A DNA stretch of 64,000 nt from Lepas anatifera. Lineage: Eukaryota > Arthropoda > Thecostraca > Lepadidae. The stretch is taken from contig JAOTON010002196.1 in assembly GCA_034440635.1 (NCBI GenBank), forward strand, positions 62,001 through 126,000, given 5' to 3'. Under the pieces are notes generated by a model. That model searched no databases and was not told the DNA's origin. It saw nothing but the letters and a program-made list of their open reading frames with translations. Of this stretch, positions 22,630 to 33,560 are shown one piece after another (the first letter of the stretch is position 1; each line of letters opens with the position of its first letter). Made by a program: the position numbers and the translations under genes.

Positions 22630-23985
22630 CCCTCCGAGATAATTTGGCGGCCCCTGGGCGGCATAGGCATGGGAACCTGGGGGTCAGGGGATACTGCCCC
22701 CTTTTTGAGGTGGGCCCCCGCAACGAATATACAAATATCAGCAACTTTAATATAGAACAAGAAACCCAAACGGGCCCGATAGCTTGTCTGGGAACGTTCA
22801 ACTTCGGTAGTACGCTGCCTGCAAGCCCCTGGAGGAGGAGTGGTTCGTAAAAAAGCCAAGGCACCTACTACCCGAGTGTTTCCAAATGAGTCCCGAGAAC
22901 TGGGCCCAATCAAACTCCATCCCGTATCAATTCCAACACAAAATATGAATCGGACACGGACCCCGCACCAAATGCCGAGCAACAGTCGTCCCTGAGCCAT
23001 CGAAAGGTGCGACGTCTTTCGATGCCAGGGTTATATGGCGTCGCCAACTCTTTCCCTGTTGGAGGGGTTTCTTGGGAGTCAAATTACTCCTCGCACAAGA
23101 AATCTGCCGTGCCTTAAACCCGAGTTGGTCGCGTGGAAAGCAAGGTTGCTAACCACTATAACACCATGCCCACACCTTCTCGGCATCACAAAGGTGGCCA
23201 TCAAGTACCTACATTGCACTTGCAGTCATGCTGGAACTCTGCATTTTAGGCTAGGCGTATTTATATAGCCAGGCGTATTTATTGTGATCAGCCTTTACCT
23301 AAATCAATCTCTAATGATGGAAAGAAGGGATCCGTAATAACCTAAATAGATGTTCCCATTTTCGTCATTAAATGAGCAAATACAAGTTGATTAGGCAAAG
23401 TGAGGCTATTTGGTATCAAAGCATTGTCTGTAGTTTTCTAAGCAGTTCTCAATTTTGTAAATGTGATGAAAAGGGCCTAAATATCTGTAAATGTAAAAAA
23501 CGCGCTCGTGGTAAAAGATGATTGAAATCCTCCAAAAAAGCTTAAAATGTATTTCGTATTTGAAAAGGGTCTAGGTAAAAAACCAAAAAATGTTTTTTGG
23601 CGTTTTTCTATGATTTATTAGATCATAATAGGTACAACTCGAAATCATAGGGCAAAATTTACTTTCTCAATTTTCCATATATTGACATCCTTGTGTGCAT
23701 GCGTGCCTTATTGGCACCAAACGAGCTAACTAAAATTGTTTTTATAATCATGGGCCCCCGTGGACTGGGGCCCCCTTGAGGTGGCCCCCTCTAAGGTTGG
23801 CCCCCCACTTTTCAAACCGCTCCTACGCCCCTGGTCATTCCAATACATAAAAGCACGGCCCATCTGAAGCCTCTACAGCAAAACCTTTTACGACTACTGC
23901 TTTATTGTCAGTAACTGATTAAATTTTAACGTTAATTGATCTCAGTCGCTGCTAACTAAACTCGATCTTATCTGAGTGGACACAC

Positions 23986-24680
23986 TTGGCGTGTCGGAAA
24001 GGTGAGAAAATTTCTGAATCCCTTCCGATAACCATAGGCAGATTTCAAGGTACTTGTCTGGGCTCATTGTTGTTTAAAATTATAAGTAATGACCTCGCAT
24101 GTCATATTCCATCTGAACTCGATGGGTTCCGAGTCACAGTTGTTCGCTACGAAGCCGACACACAGGTGGCTGTCACTGGACCCCGAAGCAGAATATCAGC
24201 TATGCAACGTTGCTTGGAAATGATACTACACGCAAGATGCACGCAAGAGGCTCCAACAACATGGAATGATGGTTAAGGCTGACAAAACTGAGCTCTTGCT
24301 CTGCGGGGATCGAAGACAAATTGCAAATCTAAGCCGGCCCCCAAATATCAGATTCATGGTCGAAATGCTCAAAAGTACCAATAAAGGCAAAAACCTGTGC
24401 TACAATGGATGGAAACCCCACGTGGATATATCACGTCAAAAACCTAGCTGGTCGATGCTTGGGCACGCTACTAAGATTGCTTAATGCAAAATATGTTCTG
24501 CCCCTTCTGATCGACTCGATCATTACATCTGTGATTGAACTTCCGACCCTACTAGACAGTTGTGAATACTCTACTTTCAATATTCATGACTCCACCAACT
24601 CCCTGCTGGAGATAAACATTCGTTCTCTACCTAAAACCTTTGGGAAGCTTGAACTTCTTATTCTTCAGCCTCGGTGACAC
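23986..24680 (+). pseudogene. CR1-like reverse transcriptase remnant
   Basis: Recognisable RT pieces in order: QGTCLGSLLFKIISNDLACHI (about 24045), VVRYEADTQVAVTGP (a decayed YADD active site), then in another frame VKADKTELLLCGDRRQIAN (about 24270) and PPNIRFMVEML, then TWIYHVKNLAGRCLGTLLRLL. At least two frameshifts separate them. N-terminal fingers and endonuclease are missing. The GDRRQ wording is typical of CR1-group RTs. Confidence 0.7.
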
Positions 24681-24734
24681 CTAAAATTGTCGATCCCAAA
24701 TAGTTCGGTACAACACTGTTCTCTCCCCAGTCAC

Positions 24735-24812
24735 AGGACATGAAACATGGGGTACCACAAGGATCTATCCTAGGCCCTTTACTTTTCCTTATTAATATAA
24801 ATGAAATAACTC
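24735..24812 (+). pseudogene. Short RT fragment
   Basis: KHGVPQGSILGPLLFLI is encoded here, the palm motif of non-LTR reverse transcriptases. It lies out of order after the preceding RT remnant, so it comes from a different insertion. Confidence 0.65.
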
Positions 24813-25400
24813 TTAGCTCTTAGTGGAGGTAGGTACCGAGGTTCTGAATTCAATTGACTGCTAGGCTCAGCGTCGAAAGGAGCTACGATAAATTGTGATC
24901 TCCCGACAGCATTGGCACAACGAATACCTGATATGTGGAAGACGGCGTGCTTCTATCCAAGCAGCAACCTTCCGACGGCAAAAACCGGCGGCCGGGGGGA
25001 TCCTGGCTGTCGCGTCAAAAACAACTATTTCCGACGAGCATATTGCCTCAGTGAAGAGGGAGAGAGGAAAGGTTCCGGTCGACTACTTCCTCATAACGGT
25101 AAAAGTTATAGGAGACCGGTTTAAATAGAAGCCTGAACACAGAATCACGCGACCGGCGGACAGCTCTCAAAATCGCTCTCTTCTGGGGAGAACAGTAACC
25201 GGAACGCTGGTCTAAAGGTACGACGAGTGAGGACCCTGTTCGAATCCCACACATGACCTTTTTCATCGGCTCCTGCACTACTCACGTGTGCGGCCTTGTA
25301 CCGCCCTCTGCCAACGGTCCTGGCTACAACAGCGACATCTGTTTAAACAACACCGATGTTTGCGGTCACCACTTTCTTTCTTCTGGCGCTGGTGACGAGT
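24813..25400. other. No gene recognised; isolated B-box-like motif
   Basis: Unrecognised sequence. GTTCGAATCCC at about 25232 is a perfect pol III B-box with no convincing A-box upstream, so it may be the tail of a decayed tRNA-derived SINE. Confidence 0.3.
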
Positions 25401-25404
25401 AGTC

Positions 25405-25727
25405 CTGATTTATTTAATACATTTTGTGCAAGTTGTTCCCAGTACGGCTGTTGGACTCGGAGTCTCACTTAAGTCCTCAATGGACTTGTCACGGAGACCT
25501 CGACCACACCACCCGGACGAGCAACTCCCATCATGAATGCTTCATTTGGAAGCCCAAAGTTTAACGTCCCGCAAAGCACAGGGACGGCTGCCCCGCTCAG
25601 GTCACCCTCTCACCATTCAGTTGCTAGCCGACCTACATAGGGTAAACTATTGAGCGCCGGAGCGTCTCAGGGGAACCGATCCCAAGCTATGGAGCCCAAC
25701 GCTCTACCAACTGAGCTACCGGGGTGG
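25405..25727 (-). mobile_element. tRNA-derived SINE
   Basis: From 25727 on the minus strand the sequence starts GCCACCCCGGTAGCTCAGTT with a perfect A-box (TAGCTCAGTTGG), then GGTAGAGCGTTGGGCTCC and a B-box-like GGTTCCCCTGAG. A non-tRNA body follows (GCGGGACGTTAAACT, GTGAGACTCCGAGTCC), ending near an A/T-rich TATTAAATAAAT tail. The distal block is shared with 17741-17860. Confidence 0.6.
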
Positions 25728-26103
25728 CATTTTGACGATGGCTCTCTCATCGCACCCAAGATGCGCAGGAGCAAGCGTCCGGTGGTTTCGCGCGCGTGTC
25801 CCATACTGCGCGCACTCGGATGCATCGGCCAAGCGCCCCGAACTTTGATTGCTCTATCCTTCAAGAGTTTACAGTCCCGAGGAAAATTTCAGGCCCTGCT
25901 TTTTAATATTGGAAAGCACCACGCGTGGGGGCCCCGACAATCTTAGCACCAGAAATTTGCATGTGTGCTGCCGAACTGGCAGTGCCTCTCGAAATCATTA
26001 GCGATTTGTCGGTGTTTTCCCACATATTTGGAAGGATGCAAATGGCATTCCCATTCACAAAAAAGACAAAAATAACCCATCCACAACCACGGTATTTAGT
26101 TTC
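25728..26103. other. No gene recognised
   Basis: No coding similarity, tandem repeat or transposon terminus was recognised between the SINE and the next RT remnant. Confidence 0.3.
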
Positions 26104-26960
26104 TTGCTCTTTGCTCAAATTTTTTTAGAAAAGGTAGTCTGTGCCTCTCTTTTTGCCCATTGTCTATCGTCTATTCCCAGCAGTCAACATGAATTTCTCC
26201 CGAATCGTTCACGCGTCTCAAATGTGGCTACCTTTCCAAAACACAGCTGGGATTCGATCCAGGAAGGTGTGCAGACTGACTCTGTCTACACTGATTATTA
26301 TTTGGCCTTTGGTAGTGTAAACGACACACTTCTCCTTCACAAACTAAAATATTTCAAAATTACTGGTCCGGCGTACTCCTGGATTGAATTCTTATTGGCT
26401 GGTCGACGCCAACGAGTCGTTATACTTTAGAGCCAATCTTCCGACTGTTGCGCTGTAAGGTTCGGCGTGCCTGAGGGCAGCGTGTGTGGCCTGCTATTGT
26501 TCATCTGCACCACAGCAGACATCCATCCCCTCACCATTCGAGCCAACAGTGTAAGTTTCGCCGACGATCTTAAATTGTACCACCGAATTTCGACAAAAAC
26601 AGATAGTGATGCCATTTAGACTGACATTAACAATTTGGTAGCATTGTTTAAAACTGAATCCAGAAAAATGCAGTACTATATTATTTTTTCTCCGAAAATA
26701 TCCCATCCTTACCACGTATGTGCTGGATGGTACACCACTGGCCACAAACAAACTTCGCCCTTTGCGCCTTCGTAAGCCCATCCTTAAAAAAACTTATTGA
26801 AGCGTGTACGAGAGATATTATATGCCCGACGATAAGCTTTATACTCTGAACGATGGTGTGGTGTCGCAACGGTTTCACCACTGGACCCATTATTTGCAGA
26901 GTAATCGATGTCCTTGGTAGAGAATAAGGTGTTCAGCACTATCTTTGAGGCACCCCATGC
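26104..26960 (+). pseudogene. Non-LTR reverse transcriptase remnant
   Basis: In order: EKVVCASLFAHCLSSIPSSQ, HEFLPNRSRVSNVATF, SIQEGVQTDSVYTDYYLAF (palm motif A, about 26260), then in another frame GVPEGSVCGLLLF (about 26470) and SVSFADDLKLYH (active site, about 26550). LNPEKCSTI follows near 26655. Multiple frameshifts break it. The order and spacing are those of a non-LTR RT missing both ends. Confidence 0.75.
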
Positions 26961-28330
26961 CTATATATGCCACGCGGACGATTGCTTCTTAGACATACAA
27001 AGTGTACACCGCCATAATCTGATCCAAGAACTCGAGAAACTGGGCACTACGTTTTACTTTTGAACTATGCCGAGATGTCTTGTCTTACTATTTCTGGACA
27101 TCACTAGAAAAATGTGACAGCCAGTACGTAACTAGCGTGTACAGAAAAACGACAAAGAGCACATTAAGCGCCACAAGTGAGTATCCCACCGAATACAAAG
27201 ACAGCGATCACTGATTTTTCATCCCACCAAGATAGGCACGAAGAATTCTCCACACTTGAACAGATCTTAGTAAGCAATGAATACATAAACGCCCAGGTCG
27301 GCGTGGTGTACGACTGATCGTCGAGCACGTTTTGTCCGCCACTGATGTCTGCCCAGGGCTGCGCGAAGTGCGTGACCGCTTCCTCCTTGGATTATCGATG
27401 CCGGAGATCCTCGGTCCAACCCACAATATAATTCAACCGCATTTTTATCATACTTGACTGAGATAGGTTTCCATATCATCTACAGGCCAAACAGGGCTTG
27501 AGTGGGCGACAGAGCCCGAGTCTGAGCCATGTCTAGCTATCCGTAAATAGGGTGACACCCGCAACAAAGTTAAATTCAAAATTAGACGAAACTGATCTGT
27601 TAGGCGCGATACATGGCCCTGGCAGCCGAAGCGCCCTAAAACCTCAATACACACATCTAGATCGAGGCATAAATCCAGCGAAAACTCAATCACCAACACT
27701 CCACACAGAACCCACCACAAACGCAGACCACATACCAGCTCTACTATAAGAATTACATGAGCACAGGGTGACGCCCAGATCGGTGTAAAGTGCGACTGAG
27801 CGTCGAGCACATTTTGTCCAACAGAAATTCTTCTCCGTCAGAAATTGATAAAGGTATTCTCAAACACAATCTTCTCAAAAAGATCAAATGCATAAATGAG
27901 AATGAAAGAGTAGAATTGAGAATCTACCTCCAAAGTAGAAAGGCGAGAGACTTACTGATGCGCAAAAAACCCACGAGACAGGGAAGATGAAGAGGACCAA
28001 CGTGATATACCAGTTTAACATCCCAGATGAAGATTCAACTGCAGACTTCGTCAAAACCATTCCATTGTTTCCTCTTTGACTACTCTGTCTCGTAGATTGA
28101 CGATGCACCTACAGAGGCAGGCCATAAAGAAACACATGGAGACAGCATATGACAACACACTCACAAGCAAACATCTCGTGGCAAACAATAAGATTATCGA
28201 TATGAGCGACTCTACATGTAGGGATTTCCAAGGCTATACACATTCGTAACTACGTGTCCCCTATATGCAGCCAGCGCAACAACAGGTTCGACAAGCTCGC
28301 TCATGGGGAACCAAACATCACGCGGTTTTG
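26960..28330 (+). pseudogene. Penelope-like element, RT tail to GIY-YIG nuclease remnant
   Basis: Penelope-like elements use a telomerase-related RT fused to a GIY-YIG nuclease. Here CHADDCFLDIQSVH (active site, about 26970), YVTSVYRKTTKSTLS (about 27124) and YPTEYKDS mark the RT end. EEFSTLEQILVSNEYINAQ follows (about 27237). After a break, QRQAIKKHMETAYDNTL (about 28113) and AIHIRNYVSPICSQRNNR (about 28228) mark the nuclease. A phrase of about 54 bp at 27289-27343 recurs at 27770-27824, so the middle contains a rearrangement or insertion. Many stops. Confidence 0.65.
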
Positions 28331-29115
28331 ATAGAGGGTAGAGAGAATGGCAGAAGCAATGACATAGAAGTGGTAGATGTAGAAGTACAGTTAGGAGTAG
28401 TGGCACCGGTAGGTCTAGCATCAACAGTAGAGGAAAAAGCGTTAAGAGTGTAATCGGTACTAACACTGGTAGTAGTAACTGCAGAAGTACATGAAGGGAG
28501 ATAGCTGGACCCAGAGGTGGAAGCCGTGGCAGGAATCATGGTAGTGACAGAGGGAGCAGAGCCAGAGGTGGTTGCTGTAAAACGGCTGGATATAGAGACA
28601 GAGGTACGGGAGGCGAACTGACAGAGGTAGCAGTGGAGATGAGGCCAAAGGTTGGGGAGGGACACTGTAGACAAAGTGACAGGGAGCAGATGGGAGCTAG
28701 GAGTAGAGGTACAGATGGTGGATGTGGTAGAGCATTGAGACACACATAGGTAACGGTGTATAAATGAGCCTAGTCGTGCAATTGGGGGCAGAGGTACTTA
28801 TCAGGCAGAGCGACAAAAGTAATGCAGAAGGAGGCAGCCATACCATTGATGAAGGTAGGACGCAGACACAGAAGCGGTAGAAAAAGATCGACTAGTAAAG
28901 GCATTTTCCTTGGTGAGGTTTTGCCCCGAGACGTGGCAAATGGAAAGGAAAAAAGACATGTCTTAGTGTTCTCCGTAGCCAGAGGTACTTCAGGCAACCA
29001 GTATCCAACGCGACTCAGTCAACAGCGCGAAGTTAGATTGACTCAATAAAAAGCGAACGGTTGTGGGATAAACAAGTGCATCTTCAAAAGATGAAATGTA
29101 TATTTAACCATAGAC
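28330..29115. other. No gene recognised; AGAGGTA/GTAGAAG low-complexity
   Basis: Purine-rich sequence with recurrent AGAGGTA, GTAGAAGT and CAGAGGTGG phrases (28330-28800). Ser/Thr/Cys-rich minus-strand translations come from this composition and are not taken as genes. Confidence 0.4.
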
Positions 29116-29345
29116 ATCGGAAAGGGGGGCAGGGGGCCTGCCCCCTACTTTTTGGCCAACAATTTCCTGATCTTGGTCAAAATGGGAGAAAACCCGACAT
29201 TTTTACATAATGAGCCCATGCGGAAGGCAAGGAGGAGCCCAAATTTGAACACCTTTTGGTCCTATCATGGAGGAAAGTTTTTTGTCAGCATCAGGTTGAA
29301 GTTTGGCTGACCCCCACTTTTTCCTGTGGCGATGTTTATGCATTT
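29116..29345. repeat. Interspersed repeat shared with 34480-34640
   Basis: Shared ordered phrases: GGAGCCC, TTTTGGTCCTA, TTTTTGTCAGCATCAGGTTG and a final CCCCCACTTTTT. The copy at 34480-34640 directly follows a hAT-type MITE end. Confidence 0.6.
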
Positions 29346-29529
29346 GACGCTCTTTCAGAAGCCGATGACTAACAAAGTAAGTAACAGCTTCTATTTTTCA
29401 GTTGTGTGTTTCTATTGTCTCTTATACTTGGAGGTCTCCCACACGGGTCCGTGCGAATGTTAAACTCTTATCACATATTGGGCCCACCGATTTCTCTAAA
29501 ATATGTTCCGATATTTTTGATATCGATGA

Positions 29530-30040
29530 CCTAGTCAGATACGAGCCATGACCTCTCCGTTGGAAATGCATGGGAAAAATGATTTTAACTGAATAACTTA
29601 GTAACGGATGGTGATAGAGCGTTTATGTTAGCTGCATTATATTCGCTTGTCTTTGCAGTTCTAATGATATGCATTTTACCTAATTTGACCTTGACCTGAC
29701 CTAGCAAGGTCAAATTATATATAATTCGATTCGGCTTCCTGCGAGGATTCATATAGTTCAAGTTATTTTGCTCTATCTTTACTTGTTCAGATGTAATGAC
29801 CGAAAACCTTCATTTACATGTTATCCCTATGACGGCATGCTTTGACCTCTCGTGACCTTAAATGTGACCTGACAAAAAATGGTACAAATATTTTCGATGG
29901 AGAAGTGGATGGGCTAGCCAACACCGTTTACCGTTTTTCGCTACCTACCGTGGTTCCCGAGATCTTAGGGGGGGCGGGTACACGCCCCCACCCCGTCAAA
30001 GCGAAGGTGGCTCAAACCCCCGTCAATGCGCGTGTTTAAG
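29530..30040 (+). repeat. Interspersed repeat R1, direct copy
   Basis: Reverse complement of 10320-10860. Contains TTGACCTTGACCTGACCTAG, AATTATATATAATTCGATTC, GAGAAGTGGATGGGCTAGCC and GCTCAAACCCCCGTCAATGC. Confidence 0.8.
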
Positions 30041-30890
30041 ATGGCTGATTCTTACCTCATTTTCCGGTGATAAAGATCAATCCACTGCCAAAGTAAGAAT
30101 AGTTTACGATGCCGCCGCAAGATGTCAAGACAGAAGTCTGAGCGACGAACTGTACGCTGGTCCGCCTTTATGTAACGATTTGATCGAAGTGTTGCTTAGG
30201 TTTCGCCCTCACAGGTGATGTGAAGGAAATGTTCCTTCAGGTGAAGCTGCCAGTGAAAGATATTCCCAGGTCAAGATGGTCTGGTGCGTATGGTTCAAGT
30301 TCGCACAAGTAAAGGATTTTATCAGAGGCCCATTACAGAAATCGTAAGACTGGAGTCCGACAAATGAGACGGGATGAAATGATCGAGTATTGATTGTTGA
30401 AATCGAATGATCTGTGTGCGCTGTACAAGTGTTAAATAATGTTGTGACTCATTCAGCGTGGGGGGGAGAGCCTAGGAAGAGCCGAGCAAAGCTCGGAACG
30501 TGATTCTCGCGCGGGGAAACGTTTTGTATAATTTGTGCCAGAAGAGGGGGGAAATAAAGATTCGGTGGAAAATATTGAGAACAAAAACCGGAATCTTGTT
30601 TTGCTCTACACACCTAGTGTTAACACCTTTTTTCAAAAATTTATCTGGCGTTTGGGAGGAGGGGCAAAATATAGTTTGCCCTCCCCTCCAGCGCTTTGGG
30701 GAGGAGGGCATGGCCAGAATGCCCCCCCCTGCGTCCGCCAATGACAAAAACAACATAACGCTAGTTAATTAAGCTCAAGAACAATAGCCAAGTGAGACTT
30801 ATTGCATCACACCTATCTGGACTTGATATGTCCCTTGTGGGGTGATTATGCTATATAGAATTAACCGGCAATCGCGCATAATATAATGTA
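30041..30890. other. No gene recognised; repeat-like patch
   Basis: 30590-30745 (AACACCTTTTTTCAAAAATT, GCAAAATATAGTTTGCC, AATGCCCCCCCCTGCGTCC) resembles 17375-17490 (AACACCTTTTTCCGAACATT, AAAGATAGTTTGGCC, AATCCCCTCTGCGTCC). Both probably belong to one degenerate repeat family. Nothing else is recognised. Confidence 0.4.
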
Positions 30891-31367
30891 ATTGAAAACG
30901 CCAAAGAGTATAGTAATATTTCGACGTGTCTTCTTCAGAAAAAAGTTTTGAATTTGAAAGTCATTGATAGCAATGATTTTTAGATTAAATTTGAGTTTTG
31001 GGCGAACAGCATGCAGGTACACGTGAAAACAATTTTTAACATCTTGCGAAGGATACAGTGTGATGACCTAACTACATATTTGTTACTTAAGCAATGTCAT
31101 CTAAAAACTACATGCTACAGAAACTATACACACATATAAGCACAGTCTGCAATAAATCTATGGATGTAACAGTGAGTAAAACAATTTTCAGCGATGGATG
31201 TGTGGTGGTGTAGTGAGTGTTTATGCGTGGTGGTTTGGTCTTAAGTGGTATAAGTGTATGTGTAGGGTATTGGTTGTAAGAGGCGCCACGGGGAGAATTG
31301 CTTATTTATGTGTGGTCTACGGTTTCGGATTTCTATTGATTCTTTAATTTTGCATTCTGCCGAGTCT

Positions 31368-31601
31368 TTACAAACATGAATAATTTTTATTGAGAAGTCT
31401 GTCTGTGATGCGTGTAGTGGGGTGATGTAATATGGTGTGGTTCCCTAGATACTTACCCTTTTCTTTTCTCCTAGCGTGTACTAAATGTTCCATGAAGCGA
31501 GTACGAATTTGGCGAATTGCTTCCCCTATATAAAACATGTTGCAAAGTAGGCATGTGATAAGGTATACTGTATTTTTGATATGACACCTCCCCCTGTACA
31601 C
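31368..31601 (-). pseudogene. GIY-YIG endonuclease domain of the Penelope-like element
   Basis: This open segment encodes TVYLITCLLCNMFYIGEAIR, then QIRTRFMEHL, matching the C-x2-C, FYIGET and R-x3-EH landmarks of Penelope GIY-YIG domains. The nuclease nicks target DNA for integration. It is followed by a stop and the 3' untranslated region. Confidence 0.75.
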
Positions 31602-31620
31602 CGGCGTCGCATGTGCTGCA

Positions 31621-31896
31621 TTATTTCCCGTGTCCTTTAGAGCATGGTGGTAGGTTTAGTGATGATCTTATGAGGATGTTTGAGAGTGTTTCGCCGCTCT
31701 TCCAGGCTATCGTAATGTCTAGGTCTGTGGATTTGGCTGCGGTGGTGATCTTGTGGGTGAGCTGCTCATCAATGTATGGGAGAGAGATGTAAGTTGTGTT
31801 CCTGTTCTTGTTCTTGGGACGTGGTTTATATTTGGCAGAGTTTGGTATGTTTTTGATGAGTTTGGCTGGGTATCCGTTCGACATAAATAGCTTCAT
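31621..31896 (-). pseudogene. RT-nuclease linker of the Penelope-like element
   Basis: Encodes MKLFMSNGYPAKLIKNI, then TTYISLPYIDEQLTHKI and LNLPPCSKGHGK. The conserved LPYI and the closing PPC phrase are typical of the region between RT and GIY-YIG. It is separated from the nuclease segment by a stop/frame change near 31610. Confidence 0.7.
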
Positions 31897-32460
31897 GATT
31901 TTTTCTAGGCCACGGTTTTTTGCAAGTAGGTCTGACCCCAGCCGGATGGATCTAGGTGACTGTTAGTGAATAACTGATCTTTTAGTTTGCATATCTAAGT
32001 GACTGTTAGTGTATAACTGATCTTTTAGTTTGCATAGAATGAGCGGAAGTGAAATGTAGAATTATCGGTGCGGCCATGGGTTTTATATAGAGTTCTGTGG
32101 TGTATTTTCCAGAGGGATGTACGGTCAGGAGGGTGTCTAAAAATAGAATCTGTTGATGTTGAGAGTGGTCTGACCTATCTATGCTGAACTTGAGAGCCGG
32201 GTGAAAATCATTGATGAAAGTGAAATATTTCGTTAGGGTCTCTGAGCCATGTGTCCATATTCTAAAGCTTTCATCTATATACCTAAGTTAATGATGGGTT
32301 GCAATTCACTGGCTGATACGGTCAGAAATTCGATGGTGTTCATAAAAGGATTGCCAATGGGGGGGGAGGGTGCTATACGGCTGCCCATTGCTATGCCCTT
32401 AGTTTATTTGAAAATCTCCCCCAAATCTGACGTAATTGTTGTTAAGACTATGTTTTAAAA
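31897..32460 (-). pseudogene. RT core of the Penelope-like element (decayed)
   Basis: Minus-strand translation gives KGIAMGSRIAP (about 32400, the Penelope motif B), then in other frames TLTKYFTFINDFHPALKFS (about 32240) and ILFLDTLLTVHPSGKYTTEL (about 32140). Several frameshifts. Confidence 0.7.
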
Positions 32461-32539
32461 GAGATTCTAAGAGATTCTATCCCTTGGACAAGTTGTCATG
32501 GGTCCTCGAGCGTATTATCACGTAGCTATTAGTATTTGT

Positions 32540-32760
32540 CCTGGCTCACCTTACAAACACCTACGACTATTTGGACAGAATCAAGTTAAAGTTTCCATAC
32601 GACTTCCCAGCCGGTACAATAGCCTTCACTATGGATGTTAATAATCTATATGGTAACATACCCACGGCAGAGGCCATCAGCTCGACGATTGAAATGATTC
32701 GTACCCACGAGACTAAAATCAACTTATTTGGTCTTACTATTCCTGACTTAGATTAGATTA
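32540..32760 (+). pseudogene. Inverted Penelope RT segment (motif A side)
   Basis: Encodes FPAGTIAFTMDVNNLYGNIP, then EAISSTIEMIRTHE, the Penelope RT motif A region that should lie upstream of KGIAMGS. It is on the opposite strand to the rest of the element. Confidence 0.75.
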
Positions 32761-33044
32761 GATTATTCCTGACTTTTTTTAGTGAGCAGTAAGATTTTCA
32801 GCGTATGGGTGCTGACAATTTGAATTCAAGTGATATGAGGTATCTAAAATTGCAGTTGAGAAGGTAGATTTATCTCTGTTGGTATGTTTGTCAAAATCAC
32901 TATTCATGGCTGCAGAAATGCATCTAGGCTTGCGTTGATTATATAAATGCATGGCCTCGCAACAAATTCTTTGACGCCTCTTGATTTTTTAACAGATGAA
33001 CGTAAAATACACTGCTCGCCGTTTGGATGGAGGATGCTATTTAA

Positions 33045-33245
33045 AGGGAATGTGGCACATTGGTCGAATCCTGGATTTTAGTGTAATTAGGCGTACTTTT
33101 AGCCGAAAATAATGAAACCACTCATGATTTCTCTAAAAAATGTACAACAAGCTCAATATTTTGATTTTTAAAATACTCCTCTGGGAAAAGAAACAAATAT
33201 CAGCCTGTGGATGATGTCATGATCTGGCAACCACTACCACACACT
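33045..33245. mobile_element. TTAA-type MITE, truncated copy
   Basis: Starts after TTAA at 33041-33044 with AGGGAATGTGGCACATTGG and follows the 8257 copy closely until about 33243, where similarity stops. The right terminus is missing. Confidence 0.8.
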
Positions 33246-33404
33246 GAAAAACACTTTTGAGATTGTTTAGAAATTGATCTAAACATAAACTATGCCAAGG
33301 TATCGTAGACCACCAGAAAACAACATTGTGATCTCGAAAACACTGCTTAAATCAGTGATTCATCTACTAGATCAATAACGAGGCTCACCATATCTTCGGG
33401 ATAA

Positions 33405-33560
33405 CAACTGCGAAGCTTAGATGATCTCGTAGATCACCGATCGTGCATTGAGACTTCCTTTCGAAGCTTAGATGATCTCGTAGATCACCGCATGATCTAT
33501 TAAAAGGCAGGACCGGGATTTGAACTCAGACGCTCAGATCTGATGGTCCTGCCATCTGTC
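33405..33560 (-). repeat. tRNA-like 3' half plus a 29-bp direct repeat
   Basis: CGAAGCTTAGATGATCTCGT and the following AGATCACCG occur at about 33411 and again at about 33464. Next to it, on the minus strand, GGCAGGACC is followed by a perfect B-box (GTTCAAATCCC) and GGTCCTGCC, which pairs with the start. There is no A-box, so it is a tRNA-derived fragment. Confidence 0.5.

Larger units (their letters stand above)
20690..23833. repeat. Interspersed repeat unit, copy B
   Basis: Second copy of the 5851-8993 unit in the same orientation. It lacks the TTAA MITE of copy A but carries two insertions that copy A lacks: a 381 bp hAT-type MITE at 21074-21454 and a 52 bp retroposon fragment at 22578-22629. 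It also has a short duplication of GCGTATTTATAT-type sequence near 23250-23280. Without insertions its length is about 2.69 kb. Confidence 0.85.
30893..32770 (-). mobile_element. Penelope-like element with inverted 5' segment
   Basis: The minus-strand part (about 32450 down to 30893) carries the RT core, linker and GIY-YIG nuclease, then a 3' region with CTGAAGAAGACACGTCGAAA near 30930. The plus-strand part (about 32540-32760) carries an upstream RT piece. The two halves meet head to head, as expected for twin-primed target-primed reverse transcription. Short tandem duplication of ACTGTTAGTG(A/T)ATAACTG occurs at 31959-32010. Confidence 0.7.

Noticed and set aside
25650..25727. A functional tRNA gene
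   Set aside because: The A-box is perfect but the acceptor and T-arm do not pair; the sequence continues into a SINE body.
28212..28745. Ser/Thr-rich minus-strand frames as a secreted protein
   Set aside because: They arise from AGAGGTA/GTAGAAG low-complexity sequence, without a convincing start or domain.
31368..31601. Homing endonuclease gene
   Set aside because: The GIY-YIG domain is in order after a Penelope RT and linker, so it is part of that retroelement.
33510..33560. A functional tRNA gene
   Set aside because: Perfect B-box and pairing ends, but no D-arm or A-box between them.
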